In this document: piece by piece, positions 9,896 to 20,496 of the stretch
Numbering within the stretch: position 1 is the first letter of the stretch
How the letters are laid out: each line of letters begins with the position of its first letter
NCBI RefSeq assembly: GCF_036785885.1
Contig: NC_092323.1
Coordinates: 7,758,501-7,822,500 of the forward strand
Source of the DNA: Coffea arabica
Taxonomy: Eukaryota; Streptophyta; Magnoliopsida; Gentianales; Rubiaceae
Direction: 5' to 3'
DNA length: 64,000 nucleotides
The notes under the pieces: model-generated
Seen by the model: the letters and a program-made list of their open reading frames with translations, nothing else
Database searches by the model: none
What the model was told of the DNA's origin: nothing
Program-made: the position numbers and the translations under genes

Positions 9896-11312
9896 TTAGT
9901 CATCTTTGAATGGAACGGCTTGCAAGCTTTAATTTGCCATGAATGTCCATATGCCTATTACATTCATTGTTTGGCTCATAGGTTTCAACTTGCTAATGTT
10001 GCAGCTTTTAGAGAAGTGGCTTCTGTTCACCAATTCTTCTCCAATTTAGTTTTCATTATCAACATTGTTACTGCATCTAGCAAACGTAATGATGAATTAA
10101 AGGAGGTTCAAGCAATTGAAGTTGCTACTAAGATTGCTAATGGTGAACTTGAAACTGAAAGGGGGCTTAATCAAATTGGCACTTTAAAACGAGCTGGAGA
10201 TACTCGTTGGGGTTCTCATTTGGATTCTATTTCTAGTTTACTAAAAATGTTCAATGCTACTTGTGTGATTTTAAGTAACAGCAGTAGATGGAGGTTCATA
10301 CTCTCAATGTGGAGATGCAAATTTTGCTTTGAATAAGTTGTTATCCTTTAAGTTTGTTTTCACTTTGCATCTTATGAAAGACATTATGGAAATTACTCAT
10401 CTTCTTTGTATAGCATTACAACGTAAATCTCAAGATATTTTGAATGCAATGCATCTTGTCTCAAGCACAACAAAGCTACTGAAGAATTTTCGAGATTCGG
10501 GATGGGATGATTTCTTGGTGAAAGTTAAATTATTTTGTGAGCAACATCCAATTGATATCCCATGTATGAATGCTCAATATATTGCAAGACGTGGTAGATC
10601 TCGAAATCATCATGATGAGATTAGTGTGGAGCATTATTATCGAGTAGATATATTTCTTGCAACAATTGATTATCAATTGCAAGAGTTACATAGCAGGTTT
10701 AATGATCATAACGTGGAATTGCTTGTTTTGAGCACTACTTTAGATCCTAGAAATGGATTTATGCTGTTCAAGATTGATGATATTTGTATGCAGAGAAGTT
10801 CTATCCGAATGATTTTATGGAGCAAGAACTAGTACTTCTAAGAATAAAACTTCAACATTTTGAGCTCGACATTCCAAATCATCATGAATTGCAAGAATTA
10901 TCTGGTATTAATGAGCTATGTCAAGACTTGGTGAAGACAAGAAAATCAGTGATATATCTTCTTATTGATAGATTGATTAGACTTGTTCTTACTCTTCGTG
11001 TATCAACTGCAACTACAGAGCGGGTATTTTCAATTATGAAAATAATTAAGACAAAGCTCCAAAACAAGATGGAAGATAATTTCTTGAATGATTTGTCTAA
11101 CTGTATATATAGAAAAGGAAGTTGCTGAAAATTTTAGTAGTGATTCAATCATAGATGAATTTAGTTATATGAAAGAGCGTAGAGCTCAATTTACTTCAAA
11201 GAAAAGATGTTGAAATTTCAAAGTATGTTAACATAACTTTTATCTTTTTTCAATTGAAAATAGTTATATTTATATTACATGCCCCAAAAAAAAAATCCTG
11301 ACTCCGTCACTG
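9696..11312 (+). mobile_element. hAT-family DNA transposon, internally shortened
   Basis: The element is 1,617 bp and bounded by a perfect 8-bp duplication CTTGCAAC (9,688-9,695 and 11,313-11,320), the hAT signature. Copy II keeps the empty site at 26,521-26,528. Imperfect terminal repeats are CAATGATGGAGCCAAG and, in reverse, CAGTGACGGAGTCAGG. Inside, on the + strand, are pieces of a zinc-finger-MYM/TTF-type hAT transposase: HCLAHRFQLA, LKRAGDTRWGSH, and the C-terminal dimerisation region STATTERVFSIMKIIKTKL. The frame is interrupted at least twice and the N-terminal zinc finger is missing, so it is not autonomous. A long (TA)n microsatellite lies at about 9,839-9,892. Confidence 0.92.
9839..9892. 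repeat. (TA)n microsatellite
   Basis: A pure AT dinucleotide run of about 54 bp within the hAT element. Confidence 0.95.
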
Positions 11313-11320
11313 CTTGCAAC

Positions 11321-11940
11321 CAAATTTTGGAAGAGCTCCGGCCATACTCTATGAAGCAATAAATAAAGCTAAAGCAGCTAAGGTGGCAACAGAGCAAGTT
11401 GAGAAGAGTGAACCTGGTGGGGTTTGGTTTATACGCGATGGCCATTCACCAGATAGATATTCACTTGTTGCAATCCCATGGGAGAAGTCGCAGAGAATAT
11501 GATGAGTCCATTTAACCAAAACTTACTAATAGAATTATGGATTACTTGGGATACAAATATTAGCAAAGCATGCCTTGGTGGTAATATGGAGACTGCACCG
11601 GATTCGTCCATTCTAGAGCATAAGTCTGCCAAGCCATATCCTTTCTTCTGCCTGCATGACTTTTTACGTGTAGACTGATTTAATTAATCTGCCCTCATGA
11701 CGAGTCCATTGATTTGCTGGTGGATTGAAGCACAAAAATGACATCGACAAAGACTTCAATATCCCGTATGCTTGACAAGTCTCCTCATCAATCCCATCCT
11801 TTATTTTCAGTATTTGTTAATGTCGTGGACCAAAAGGAATTAGCAAGCACCGCATAACCTACTTCTGTGATTTCTAAAATTCCCAAGATTTAGAAAGTAG
11901 TTTGGCCGAAAGCTGAGTAGGTCTCCTAGCTAGGCCTGGC
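11321..11940 (+). other. conserved downstream block of the LRK10L unit, copy I
   Basis: The block is nearly identical to 26,529-27,190 in copy II. One short frame reads EPGGVWFIRDGHSPDRYS and ends WEKSQRI-stop at about 11,502. I do not recognise it. Its conservation between copies is expected from the recent duplication and is not evidence of a gene. The hAT insertion interrupts its upstream side. Confidence 0.4.
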
Positions 11941-11972
11941 TTTGGCACCAGGCAGTACTGCACCATCTGAAA

Positions 11973-12122
11973 ATGCAACCGTATCAGCAGCTCCTCCTGA
12001 CCCTCTGCTCCGGTCTTTCTCATGTAGGCATAATCTTCCTCGTAGCATTATTTCATAGTCCTGTATCCATGCATGCATACGATCACCGGTACGAAACTTG
12101 CAGTCAATCTTTCGACTATGGC
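11973..12122 (+). pseudogene. 5' fragment of the third LRK10L gene, copy I
   Basis: ATG 11,973 starts a sequence almost identical to the first 50 codons of the intact gene at 27,232 ([20 protein letters not shown], then ETCSQSFD). Homology stops abruptly after GACTATGGCA, where a dispersed repeat starting CACGATTCC begins. The rest of the ectodomain and the kinase are missing here, so the gene is truncated at the edge of the duplication. Confidence 0.85.
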
Positions 12123-12698
12123 ACGATTCCTTCTTCATTTTACTACAAAATACACACCACGCTAAATCCATTTCTGACACCACTAACCCACGCCAAAACC
12201 CCCCATCTCCCCTCATATCATACATATGTATTTTAGTGTGTTTGTATGTGTAAAAATAAAGTATTTCAAAAGAGCTTAAAAAGTGAACGTGTGTTTGTAT
12301 CTGTAAGTGTTTTAGTGTGTGAAAATATGTCTATCTATGTGAAAATGCGTTTATGTGTGTGAAATTTTTTTTTGGTATGTGAAAATATATTTGAGAGAGT
12401 TTATCTATCAAAATCTATTAATTAATATATTGGATCATATTTGGGTCTTGGATCATATTTGGGTCATGGATTTAAGATGACCCAATATGACCCAACCCAA
12501 AATTAATCCAATCTAAAGTTGGACGGGTTGTATATAACCCATTTAAATGAAAATCCAATATTAACCCGCCCAATTGTCAGGTATAATTAAAACTATTGGA
12601 TGGCACACGTCCATGTCCAAAATATCTTTAAATAAAAAAAAAAGAAGTAGAAAAAGAGCCACAAATTGAAACCCAATAACAATTACTATCGAGAATGT
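12122..12698. repeat. dispersed repeat, member 1
   Basis: The 577 bp starting CACGATTCCTTCTTCATTTT and ending CAATAACAATTACTAT.GAGAATGT recur at 16,597-17,168. The middle carries GACCCAATATGACCCAACCC and CCCGCCCAATTGTCA segments. Both ends are sharp, so it is probably a non-autonomous mobile element, but I see no target duplication and cannot name the class. Confidence 0.65.
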
Positions 12699-12699
12699 T

Positions 12700-13140
12700 T
12701 GTAATTACAATCGTGAGCAGTTCTAGTTCAAGCTCGACTTGAGTTTGGTCAACATCAAACTTGAGTCGAGTTTGTATTGACTAAATCGAACTCGAGTTCG
12801 AACTCTAATTCAAAAATATTAAACTCGTTAAATTCCAAACCTGTTCGAACGCGATTATATATATATATATTTTTTTTATTTTAATAGTAAACTTACATAC
12901 ATATTCCTAATATTTTATTATTTATTAAGAAAAATTATTATTTTATTTATTTTTTAAAAATAAAATAATTACTTTTTTAAGTTCGAACTCGACCTGAATT
13001 TGAGTCGAACTCGAGGTCAAGCTTGACATTTTGAGTTCGCCAAATTCGAGATCAAGTTTGAACATCATAAAATTATGTCGAGATTCGGTTGAATTAGTCC
13101 AAATCTCGACTCGCTTCGGCTCGTTTAAACTCCTAATTGT
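12700..13140. repeat. TCGA-rich non-autonomous element remnant
   Basis: This stretch is rich in GAACTCGAG/CTCGACTTGAG strings and has terminal-like parts at about 12,720-12,760 and 13,095-13,130 (GACTCGCTTCGGCTCGTTTA). It resembles small hAT-type repeats common in plant genomes. Exact ends are not clear. Confidence 0.35.
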
Positions 13141-13996
13141 AAACCTTTAATAACCTTTAATTTTTGTGATAAGAAAGCTTAGAGGCCATTCGCACTTTAG
13201 AGTTTTTGTTGAAAGTTTTTTAGAATATTTTTAGGATACATTTTAGACCATATATTTATTTTACAATTATCACATCCTTATGGTACTTTAAAAAAATATA
13301 TATGAGGTTTTTAATTCAAGATTCGCTACCTATAATCCCTTTCTCCAATCATAACTGTACCTTACTCGCTAGTGATACAGTCACAAAGCAATAACACATG
13401 GTTTTATCGAACCATAACATGAAACTCCTTTGACTGGCGCTAAACTGCCTTTGAATCTAATCTCAGCAATTTCGATGAGGCATGGAAATTATTCACGTCA
13501 GATTGTACAAGAAATTCTAGCCTGTTGGAAAATTTCCTAAGCTTTTGAGGAATATAAAGGAGACGAACACACACTCTGTTGATTATCCAAAGGTATTCTT
13601 TTGTCATAAACCGGGTAGTGATACTTTTACTTTCCCCATGTCCAACGATATTCAGACTGCTATGCGAGAATAATAACCGGAACAAGATCATTTTCCTACT
13701 CCTTCAATTTGCTGACAGTCCAAAGGTTGTAAAACACATGCTTGAAAATTTTCTTCCCCTTAATAATTGGACTCTGCCGCTTGATGCCTGAATCCATCCA
13801 GAACTCTTTTAAGTCTATATTAATGGTGGAAGGAGGCCTCACAAATAACAAGTCAACAACTTGTCCTAGTCTAATTCCTGTTCAGTGGGGTAATTCTTAA
13901 ATTTTGGCCGCCAAAGTTCGTTCGATATTTATTGTCCAATTATCAGCTCCTCTTTACATTCCCTTCCTCACTCTTACGCTCTACTCTTGCTCTACT
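13141..13996. other. spacer upstream of orphan ectodomain
   Basis: I see no supportable gene here. The part nearest 13,997 should contain the promoter and 5' UTR of the ectodomain exon, but I cannot point to a definite motif. Confidence 0.5.
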
Positions 13997-14833
13997 ATGA
14001 AGAGCCAGTTCCTCCCGGAGACACCCTTTCCATCTGTGTACAACATCTTACTACTGACTCTCTTCATTCAATTCCCTTCCATTTTAGGAAACAACACCGC
14101 ATGGTACACCAGCTGCACCAATTTGTTCAGTTGCGGGGGAATCAGCGGCGTTGATTACCCTTTCTGGGGTGGCAACAGGCCTCAAGAATGCGGCCATCCT
14201 GGACTAGAGCTCATGTGTGAGGATAGCACTCCAACCATCGAGATTATGAACGTGAAATATCGGGTTCTTCAAGTCAATCCCAGTTCTCAAATCCTCAGAA
14301 TCACCAGAAATGAATTTGCAATCAAGGATATCTGTCCAGAGAAATTGGTGAACACCACCCTCGATGCCAATCTTTTCGAGTATGCTTCGGGATACGTCAA
14401 TCTTACTATCCAATACGGCTGCCCCTCTCTGAATATTCCTGTCCCGGCTCAAATAGCCTGTAATATCAACGGAATCACTTACCAGAACGTTTATGTCGTT
14501 CCGGGGGCTCAAGGGCCTGGAACTTGTCGGGCGAGCATATTTTTTCCAATTCATAGCACAGCTTTTGGAGGAATTACTGTAGAGTTGTCAATTCTGGGGC
14601 AAGTAATGGCTAGCGGATTTGAAGTGCGATGGAAAGTGGATAGTATGCAATGCAATGAGTGCAGGAATTCGAATGGCAGCTGCGGCTATGACCTCAAATC
14701 CAATCAATTTACTTGCCTATGTCCCGGAAATCAGGCCTCTGGTCACTATGGATGCACAAGTACCTCAACTGATGAAATAAGTAGCCCGCACGAGTCCATG
14801 GTTGTTTCAGGTACGCATTGGTTTAGATGTTAA
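13997..14833 (+). CDS. orphan LRK10L-type ectodomain exon
   Basis: ATG 13,997 gives a signal peptide (SVYNILLLTLFIQFPSIL), GUB_WAK_bind (SCTNLFSCGGISGVDYPFWG, CGHPGLELMC) and WAK_assoc ending CNECRNSNGSCGYD and FTCLCPG, so the full family cysteine pattern is present. A donor at TTTCAG|GTACGC ends the exon at 14,810; the exon is then 814 nt, phase 1, exactly the length and phase of exon 1 of the intact gene. Without splicing the frame stops at 14,833 (278 aa). No micro-exon or kinase exon follows before the next unit. It is either a stranded first exon or a secreted ectodomain-only protein. Its sequence is clearly diverged from exons A and B. Confidence 0.75.
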   Translation: MKSQFLPETPFPSVYNILLLTLFIQFPSILGNNTAWYTSCTNLFSCGGISGVDYPFWGGNRPQECGHPGLELMCEDSTPTIEIMNVKYRVLQVNPSSQILRITRNEFAIKDICPEKLVNTTLDANLFEYASGYVNLTIQYGCPSLNIPVPAQIACNINGITYQNVYVVPGAQGPGTCRASIFFPIHSTAFGGITVELSILGQVMASGFEVRWKVDSMQCNECRNSNGSCGYDLKSNQFTCLCPGNQASGHYGCTSTSTDEISSPHESMVVSGTHWFRC

Positions 14834-15887
14834 TTATGACTACGAATCAAAAAGTAAATTAAATGCCATGATCAGTCATCTTAACTAGAAGATAGTTTTA
14901 ACAGTTTCGGATTTAAAAGGTTACAGTTATCAAACAAAGAAAGTCTAAACTGGACTCGTATGCGCAAGGACGTCGGTTCTGTTTTTCTAGGTTTCTTTTA
15001 GTCTTAATCTGATGTTGATCATATTTCTACAGAGGAACCAGAATCATTGCTGAATTTAATTCTATCGTATCTCTCCCCGTCTATTGATGCTTCGTGTTGG
15101 TTCCCTATACATGTCACTAGATTTTGAAAAGTTGACAGTAGTATGTGTTTTGATTTGTCTGTTTGTGTTTTGATTTGTCTGTTTGTGTACTAAAATAGAC
15201 GATGGTATTTCTTTTTTCTTTTTCTTTTTCTGAAGAGTTGGGGTTTAGTTGGTAGGTAGGAGTTTGGGCTGCTTTAGCCGTGGCGAAATAAATTCGAGTT
15301 TTAAGGTCATCGCTTTCATGGCGTACGAGCAGTCCATTCATAACCAAAAACTAGCTTTGCCTTCCTATGAGTAGCTCCCGACAGGACACCAAGAAATGGT
15401 TGATGACACTTCACAGGAATGGAATGCCATAAGTTGCTAGGTTGCGCTGAAACCATCTCGAGCCTTAGTATTTTTAAAAGTTCAACTTTTAGCCAAAATG
15501 GTTTTTTTTTTTAGTGTAAATTTATGAATCAAAATGGAACTCTATATTCAACCGAACTATTTGTTGCCCTTTTGGCTTATGATTATAAAAATAAAAAAAA
15601 AAGTATTCAAGTAGCTAATGGTCTTGCTTTAGTTGCTCTGGATTTTACAAAATCCGGTTATAAAAACTTATTATGATCAGAATTAGCAAATGTTACTCTC
15701 TGGATCATTATAAATTTTAATTTTTTTGTCATTAAAAAAATTTATAATCAAAATATAAAAGTAACTGAAAATATTATTATCAAAACTGGTTATTCAAAAT
15801 TAGAATCCATAATTAGTTAAAATAATCAACCGAAAACAGGTCTAACGTGCGTTGGATGCTAAATGAATGCATTAAAACTAGACTTGG
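14834..15887. other. spacer after orphan ectodomain
   Basis: AT-rich sequence without a supportable gene. A short direct repeat (GTTTTGATTTGTCTGTTTGT twice) lies near 15,147-15,188. Confidence 0.5.
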
Positions 15888-16060
15888 CAATTATGCCTAA
15901 AACCCAACAACCCACCCAACCCACCCACTAATTTGAGAGGTTGGGTTGGGTAAGTTGGGTGTTTGGTCAATTTTGGGTTGGGTAATAAAAACCTATATAT
16001 ATTTTGGACGGTTTGGGTATTTGTGTTGGGCACCTATTACCCAACTTAAATTAAAAAAAT
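15888..16060. repeat. GGTTGGGT-rich element fragment
   Basis: It begins ACTAGACTTGGCAATTATGCC and is followed by repeated CCCAACCCACC/GGTTGGGT strings. The start is close to the reverse complement of the CCCGCCCAATTGTCAAGTATAATT segment inside the 12,122/16,597 repeat. It may be one end of a related hAT-like MITE. Confidence 0.4.
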
Positions 16061-16311
16061 AAATAAATAAATTACAAGGGATGGGATATGGGATACAGAA
16101 ACATTTCATTGTTCATGAAACAACATGAGACATGTGCCAAAGCAGGACCTCCATGTATGGATACTTAACAAAATTATATGAGCTACTTAACTATAATACT
16201 TACTTGCATGCGTCGACGTTTTATTATTTTCCTATATTCGGAGCATTCCACTCCTTTTACTTCCATAATATTTTTCACCACTTCTTCTTTTGTCATGCAA
16301 TCAAATATAAG

Positions 16312-16448
16312 TCCATTTGGATTGTTATTTTTTTGAAAATTTTATAAAAAAAATATACTGTAACAATTTAATATATATAATAACAGAATAATTAAAAAAT
16401 GCATTCAATAAAATATAAAAAAAATTGAGAAAAAATAACAATCCGAGA
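16312..16448. mobile_element. MITE-like inverted-repeat element
   Basis: The left end TTTGGATTGTTATTTTTT and right end AAAAAATAACAATCCGA are inverted copies around a short AT-rich core. It is related to the GTTTGGAT family at 4,575 but diverged. Confidence 0.5.
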
Positions 16449-16596
16449 AAGTTTGCAGGCACCTTATCATATGTGTGTCTTTCCCACTTCTTGTTGTACT
16501 AGTACGACATTTCCATTCTCAGTTCTGGTAGACCAGCACAGAGTTGGATATTAAAGAGATCTTAATTGATCAAGACAACTACCCTTGCATTCATAA

Positions 16597-17168
16597 CACG
16601 ATTCCTTCTTCATTTTACTGCAAAATACACACTACGCTAAATCCATTTCTGACACCACTAACCCACGCCAAAATCTCCCATCTCCTCCCACAGCATACAT
16701 GTGTATTTTAGTGTGTTTGCATGCGTAAAAATAAAGTATTTCAAAAGAGCTTAAAAAGTGAGTGTGCGTTTGTATCTGTGAGTGTTTTAGTGTGTGAAAA
16801 TATGTCTATCTATGTGAAAATGCGTTTGTGTGTGAACAATTTTTTTTTTGTATATGAAAATATATTTGAGAGAGGTTATGTATCAAAATCTATTAATTAA
16901 TATATTGGGTCATATTTGGGTCATGGGTTTGAGATGACCCAATATGACCCAACCCAAAATTAACCCAATCTAAAGTTAGGCGGGTTGGGTGTAACCCACT
17001 TAAATAAAAACTCAATATTAACCCGCCCAACCCGCCCAATTGTCAAGTATAATTAAAACTATTGGATGGCACACGTCCATTTTCAAAATATCTTTAAATT
17101 AAAAAAAGAAGAAGAAGAAGAAGAAGAGCCATAAATTGAAGCCCAATAACAATTACTATGGAGAATGT
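16597..17168. repeat. dispersed repeat, member 2
   Basis: This is the second copy of the element at 12,122-12,698, sharing the start CACGATTCCTTCTTCATTTT and the end GAGAATGT, with scattered substitutions. Its flanks differ from those of member 1, which supports independent insertion or transfer. Confidence 0.65.
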
Positions 17169-17560
17169 GTTAAAAAAAAAAATCCAAAACCGCACAAATA
17201 CACACTCTGTATAAATCTTCGACAACTGACCATTGGGCCTTGGCCCAATATAACCTGAAAGGTTGAAAATTTTGCATCTCATGAATAAGTTGGGGTGTGT
17301 GGCATTCGGAAAGACGCCATACGTGCATTTGCTGGAGTTGGGGATACACGCGTCATAGCAAACTCACCAAGTTTGGAAGCTGGGACCTCTTTCTCAATTG
17401 AATGCTCGGAAAAATCTAGGGGAGTCTTATTCATCTCGACTAGATTGGGGAAGCTACCTCATATATATTTATTTAATCCAATTATTAACTTTAGAAACTT
17501 TTTAGGATATAACATTTGAAAATTCAGCTGCAATGGACTAGAAGAGAGGCTAATAATGAT

Positions 17561-17732
17561 CAGGTTTGTTTGGATAGATGTTTATTTGCAAAAATTTATT
17601 TGCTTACATCATCATTACAATTTTTAACACGCCTTTTTATCTTTTCAATTACCTTTTTTATCTCACATACATCACATCACAAAAAATGCTATAGTAAAAA
17701 TATCTCAAATAATTTACAATCCAAACAGAGCA
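17561..17732 (-). mobile_element. MITE, GTTTGGAT-end family
   Basis: This is the reverse orientation of the 4,575-4,744 element: it starts CAGGTTTGTTTGGATAG and ends AATTTACAATCCAAACAGAGCA. GAT flanks both sides (17,558-17,560 and 17,733-17,735). Confidence 0.8.
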
Positions 17733-18371
17733 GATGAATATGGGTTTATGCAAAAAGAAGTATTTGAAAGGGAGCTTGAATTTAATTTTTCCCTTCTGTT
17801 GTCCCTGCATGACACAACATGTTTGAAGGAATGAAAAGCAGCTATTTTTAATATTAAAAAAAATGAAATGAAAAACCGATAGAATTGCACTCTGCCTCCT
17901 CTTGTAAACTTTTTTTCTCGCAAAAAATCAATCTATTACTCTTATCATCTCACGCACCAAAACGTTTTTTTCTCCTCACACTCGCTAACCAATAGTAACA
18001 ATAGTTTAAGAACGATAAGCATTCCCGTAAACTCGGAGAGAGGTCACTGATATAATCAGAAATCTTTTCTATATAATTTCTTATTTAGAGCTATATCACC
18101 TTGTTCTCCCGTCCGCTACAGGGTTGAATTCAGATGGTTGTGACGCATTACCAAAATGTCAAAATGTTCAACATCAATTTCTTTCTTTGCACTCATTTTC
18201 TTCAATAGCTACACTGTTCTGTCAACTAATAATGGCATTACTTGATCACCCCCAAAGAACTCCATCATCTTCTCTTAAATTGCCTCCCCTCCCAACAACT
18301 CCATCAGTGGCTAACGATTTCCTTTGCAAAATAAATTTGTTCTCTTCATGATATCTTCTCCTCCAAAATAA

Positions 18372-18803
18372 ATGAAATCCCATAGCCCTTTACAGTCGTT
18401 CCCCACTGTTCTCTGTTTTCTCGCCTGTGTACTTCTTCAACTTCATCCTGTTTCAAGTAATCCGGCGGAATTTTATGAGACCTGTGGGAATGAATTCAGC
18501 TGCGGCAGCATCACCGGAATAGGATATCCTTTCCGGGGATACGAAGATCCCGCATAATGTGGCTATCCCGGGCTAGAGCTAAGTTGCGATCAGAGCAGTA
18601 ATGTTACAAGACTCAATATCAAGGAAACTGATTTTGATAGGTCTGTGGTGCATCCAGCAGATCGACCATCAATGAGCAAGGTAGTAGAAATGCTGGAGGG
18701 TAGGGTTGAGCATTTGAAAATCCCTCCTCGATCGTTTCTAGATTCTCCTCCCACCGCTAGTGAGTCCACCCAAGAATCCTGTACGTCATCAGTTTCAGGA
18801 TGA
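18372..18803 (+). pseudogene. chimeric LRK10L pseudogene: ectodomain start joined to kinase end
   Basis: ATG 18,372 begins a signal peptide (SFPTVLCFLACVLLQLHP) and the start of GUB_WAK_bind (ETCGNEFSCGSITGIGYPF). A TAA stop sits where the residue before CGYPGLELSC belongs (18,555-18,557). At about 18,630 the sequence jumps into subdomain XI of the kinase (GATTTTGATAGGTCTGTGG) and continues through [14 protein letters not shown] to the C-terminus. A 10-nt deletion relative to the intact kinases just after the junction brings the kinase tail back into the frame of the ectodomain. Apart from the single stop the whole 432 nt is one frame. The central ectodomain, transmembrane segment and most of the kinase are gone, so it has no receptor function. 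Confidence 0.85.
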
Positions 18804-18862
18804 ATTGGCGAGACGGAACTTAGAAGCGTTCCTGGTTAACAGTCTGCAGCATGAGGCACCAT

Positions 18863-20484
18863 TTTTTATTTTTTCCCGGAAATAATAATTGATTATATTA
18901 GCTTCTGTAAGAACTATACACTTAATGAGCAAAGGCTCAAGTTGAGCTATACAAGTGACTGCGACACTGAAGATTTAGCCATTCCTCATCAAAAAATATA
19001 CTTAGCGCATAAAGACTAAGATTACTTATACTATTCCTAATTTCCTCCCTAGCCAATACAAATGAGCATTCTACAAACATTGAGTTTAGATCTTGAATGT
19101 CCTCTAGATGAGAATAAAGTCGAATATCAGTAGCCTTTTTGGCTTCTATCAGCTTCAAAAGCTGTCGTTGTGTGATTGCTACTTGAATTCTCTTCCATTG
19201 TTGTTCCCTTGCCTTTATCATTGCTAGTTTGATGGCAGCTGCATTATCCATTAGATTGTTCCCTGTGCTATATTTCTTTACTGCCCACTTTTCTAGTAGT
19301 TGATCATTTTCCTTCATTGCAACGAAGCTTATTCCCATCTGTCTATCTTTTCCTTGATTTTCAATAGCTAGGCAGATGGTTATAGGAATTTCTCTATTTC
19401 TGCTTTCTGCCTGCTCCACTACAGCTTCTGTTGTTTCTGGGATGCTCATCTTGTCCTTTCTGTCATTGATTCTCTGAATTTCCAACCACTCTTCTTGAGC
19501 TTTGTGTATGATCTTAATTGCTTATCTTCGGCTTTTCTGAAACACACTCTCGTTCCTAGCCTTCAAAATCTGCCACAAAATATTTACAGTGAGTGCAATG
19601 TGTTCAAGTCCTTCAGGTCTTTTCCTGGCCTTTGTTAAAGCATACTACCATCTTTTAAAGTTTCCTCTTTGGTTCTCAATTCCATCCCATTTCAATGGAG
19701 TTATATACCATGCTTCTTCTGTATTCCTGCAATAAAAGAGTAGGTGTTCCACAGTTTCCACCTCTTCACCACAGTTCTCGCATATTGGTGATCCTTTCTT
19801 GGTTCTGCTAAAAACCACTTCGTTAACAAGTAATGCCTTATTCAGGCACTTCCAGATGAAAATCTTCAGCTTGTGTTTCACTTTAAGCTTCCCCAAGTAT
19901 TTCCATAGGTGTTGCTTCTCTAGGCTGGTTTCTCCTCTGATCTGTCCTTTCTGCTTCTGGTTGTCTCCCTTCTCGTTGAATTTCTTGTATGCTGAGGCCA
20001 CTGTGTACTAGCCATTTCCACTATGTAACCAGAAGTGACCATTCTCTCTATTAGCCAAGCTAATTGGTATCCTCATTATCTTTTCGGCCTCCTCTTCCTT
20101 GAATAGTTTGAAAACCAAGGCCCTCTTCCATCTGTAGTTTTGGATCAGGTTTGCCACGTTTTGAGATTGACAGTTTTGAGGCCTAGTTGATACAGGCTTT
20201 CCTTGTGGGATCTCTGGTATCCAGTCGTCATCCCAAATTCTTGTACTTCTTCCATTTCCTATTTTCCTTTTTAGTCCTCTTTTAACATCCTCCCTTACTG
20301 CTGTTATGCTTTGTCATATCCATGATGCATTTTGGTGGTGCACCTTGCAGTTGAAGATTGTCTCTTTTGGGAAGTTCTTTGTTTTAAAACTTTGCTTGCT
20401 AGGGAGTTGGGCCTTGTTAACAGCCTCCAGACTTGTTTCCCTAATAATGCTTTGTTAAAATTCAGCAAATCCTTGAATCCTAAG
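18863..20484 (-). mobile_element. 5'-truncated LINE (L1-type), 3' end
   Basis: The element is flanked by a 12-bp duplication ATGAGGCACCAT (18,851-18,862 and 20,485-20,496). Its 3' end lies at the left, with a T-rich tail on the + strand. Reading the minus strand from 20,484: the end of the reverse transcriptase ([14 protein letters not shown]), then KRKIGNGRSTRIWDDDWIP, a zf-RVT region (KIFIWKCLNKALLVNEV, CENCGEEVETVEHLLFYC), and an RNase H-like domain (NNLMDNAAAIKLAMIKAREQ). Several frameshifts and stops interrupt it. It inserted just downstream of the chimeric pseudogene. Confidence 0.9.
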
Positions 20485-20496
20485 ATGAGGCACCAT

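Larger units (their letters stand above)
2165..12122 (+). repeat. segmental duplication, copy I
   Basis: This block is repeated at about 21,080-27,360 with nearly base-for-base identity over long stretches, for example 2,165-3,100 against 21,083-22,000 and 7,740-8,870 against 24,905-26,050. It holds ectodomain A, ectodomain B, the micro-exon, the kinase exon and the start of the third LRK10L gene. Copy I is longer mainly because of three insertions (4,575-4,744; 8,922-9,264; 9,696-11,312) and a much longer intron before the kinase exon. Confidence 0.9.

Noticed and set aside
12060-12236. Continuation of the third-gene frame past the breakpoint
   Set aside because: From 12,122 the frame reads repeat sequence by chance, not ectodomain.
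13440-13691. Minus-strand frame of 83 codons
   Set aside because: I looked for F-box/FBD-like motifs and could not support any; no matching exons nearby.
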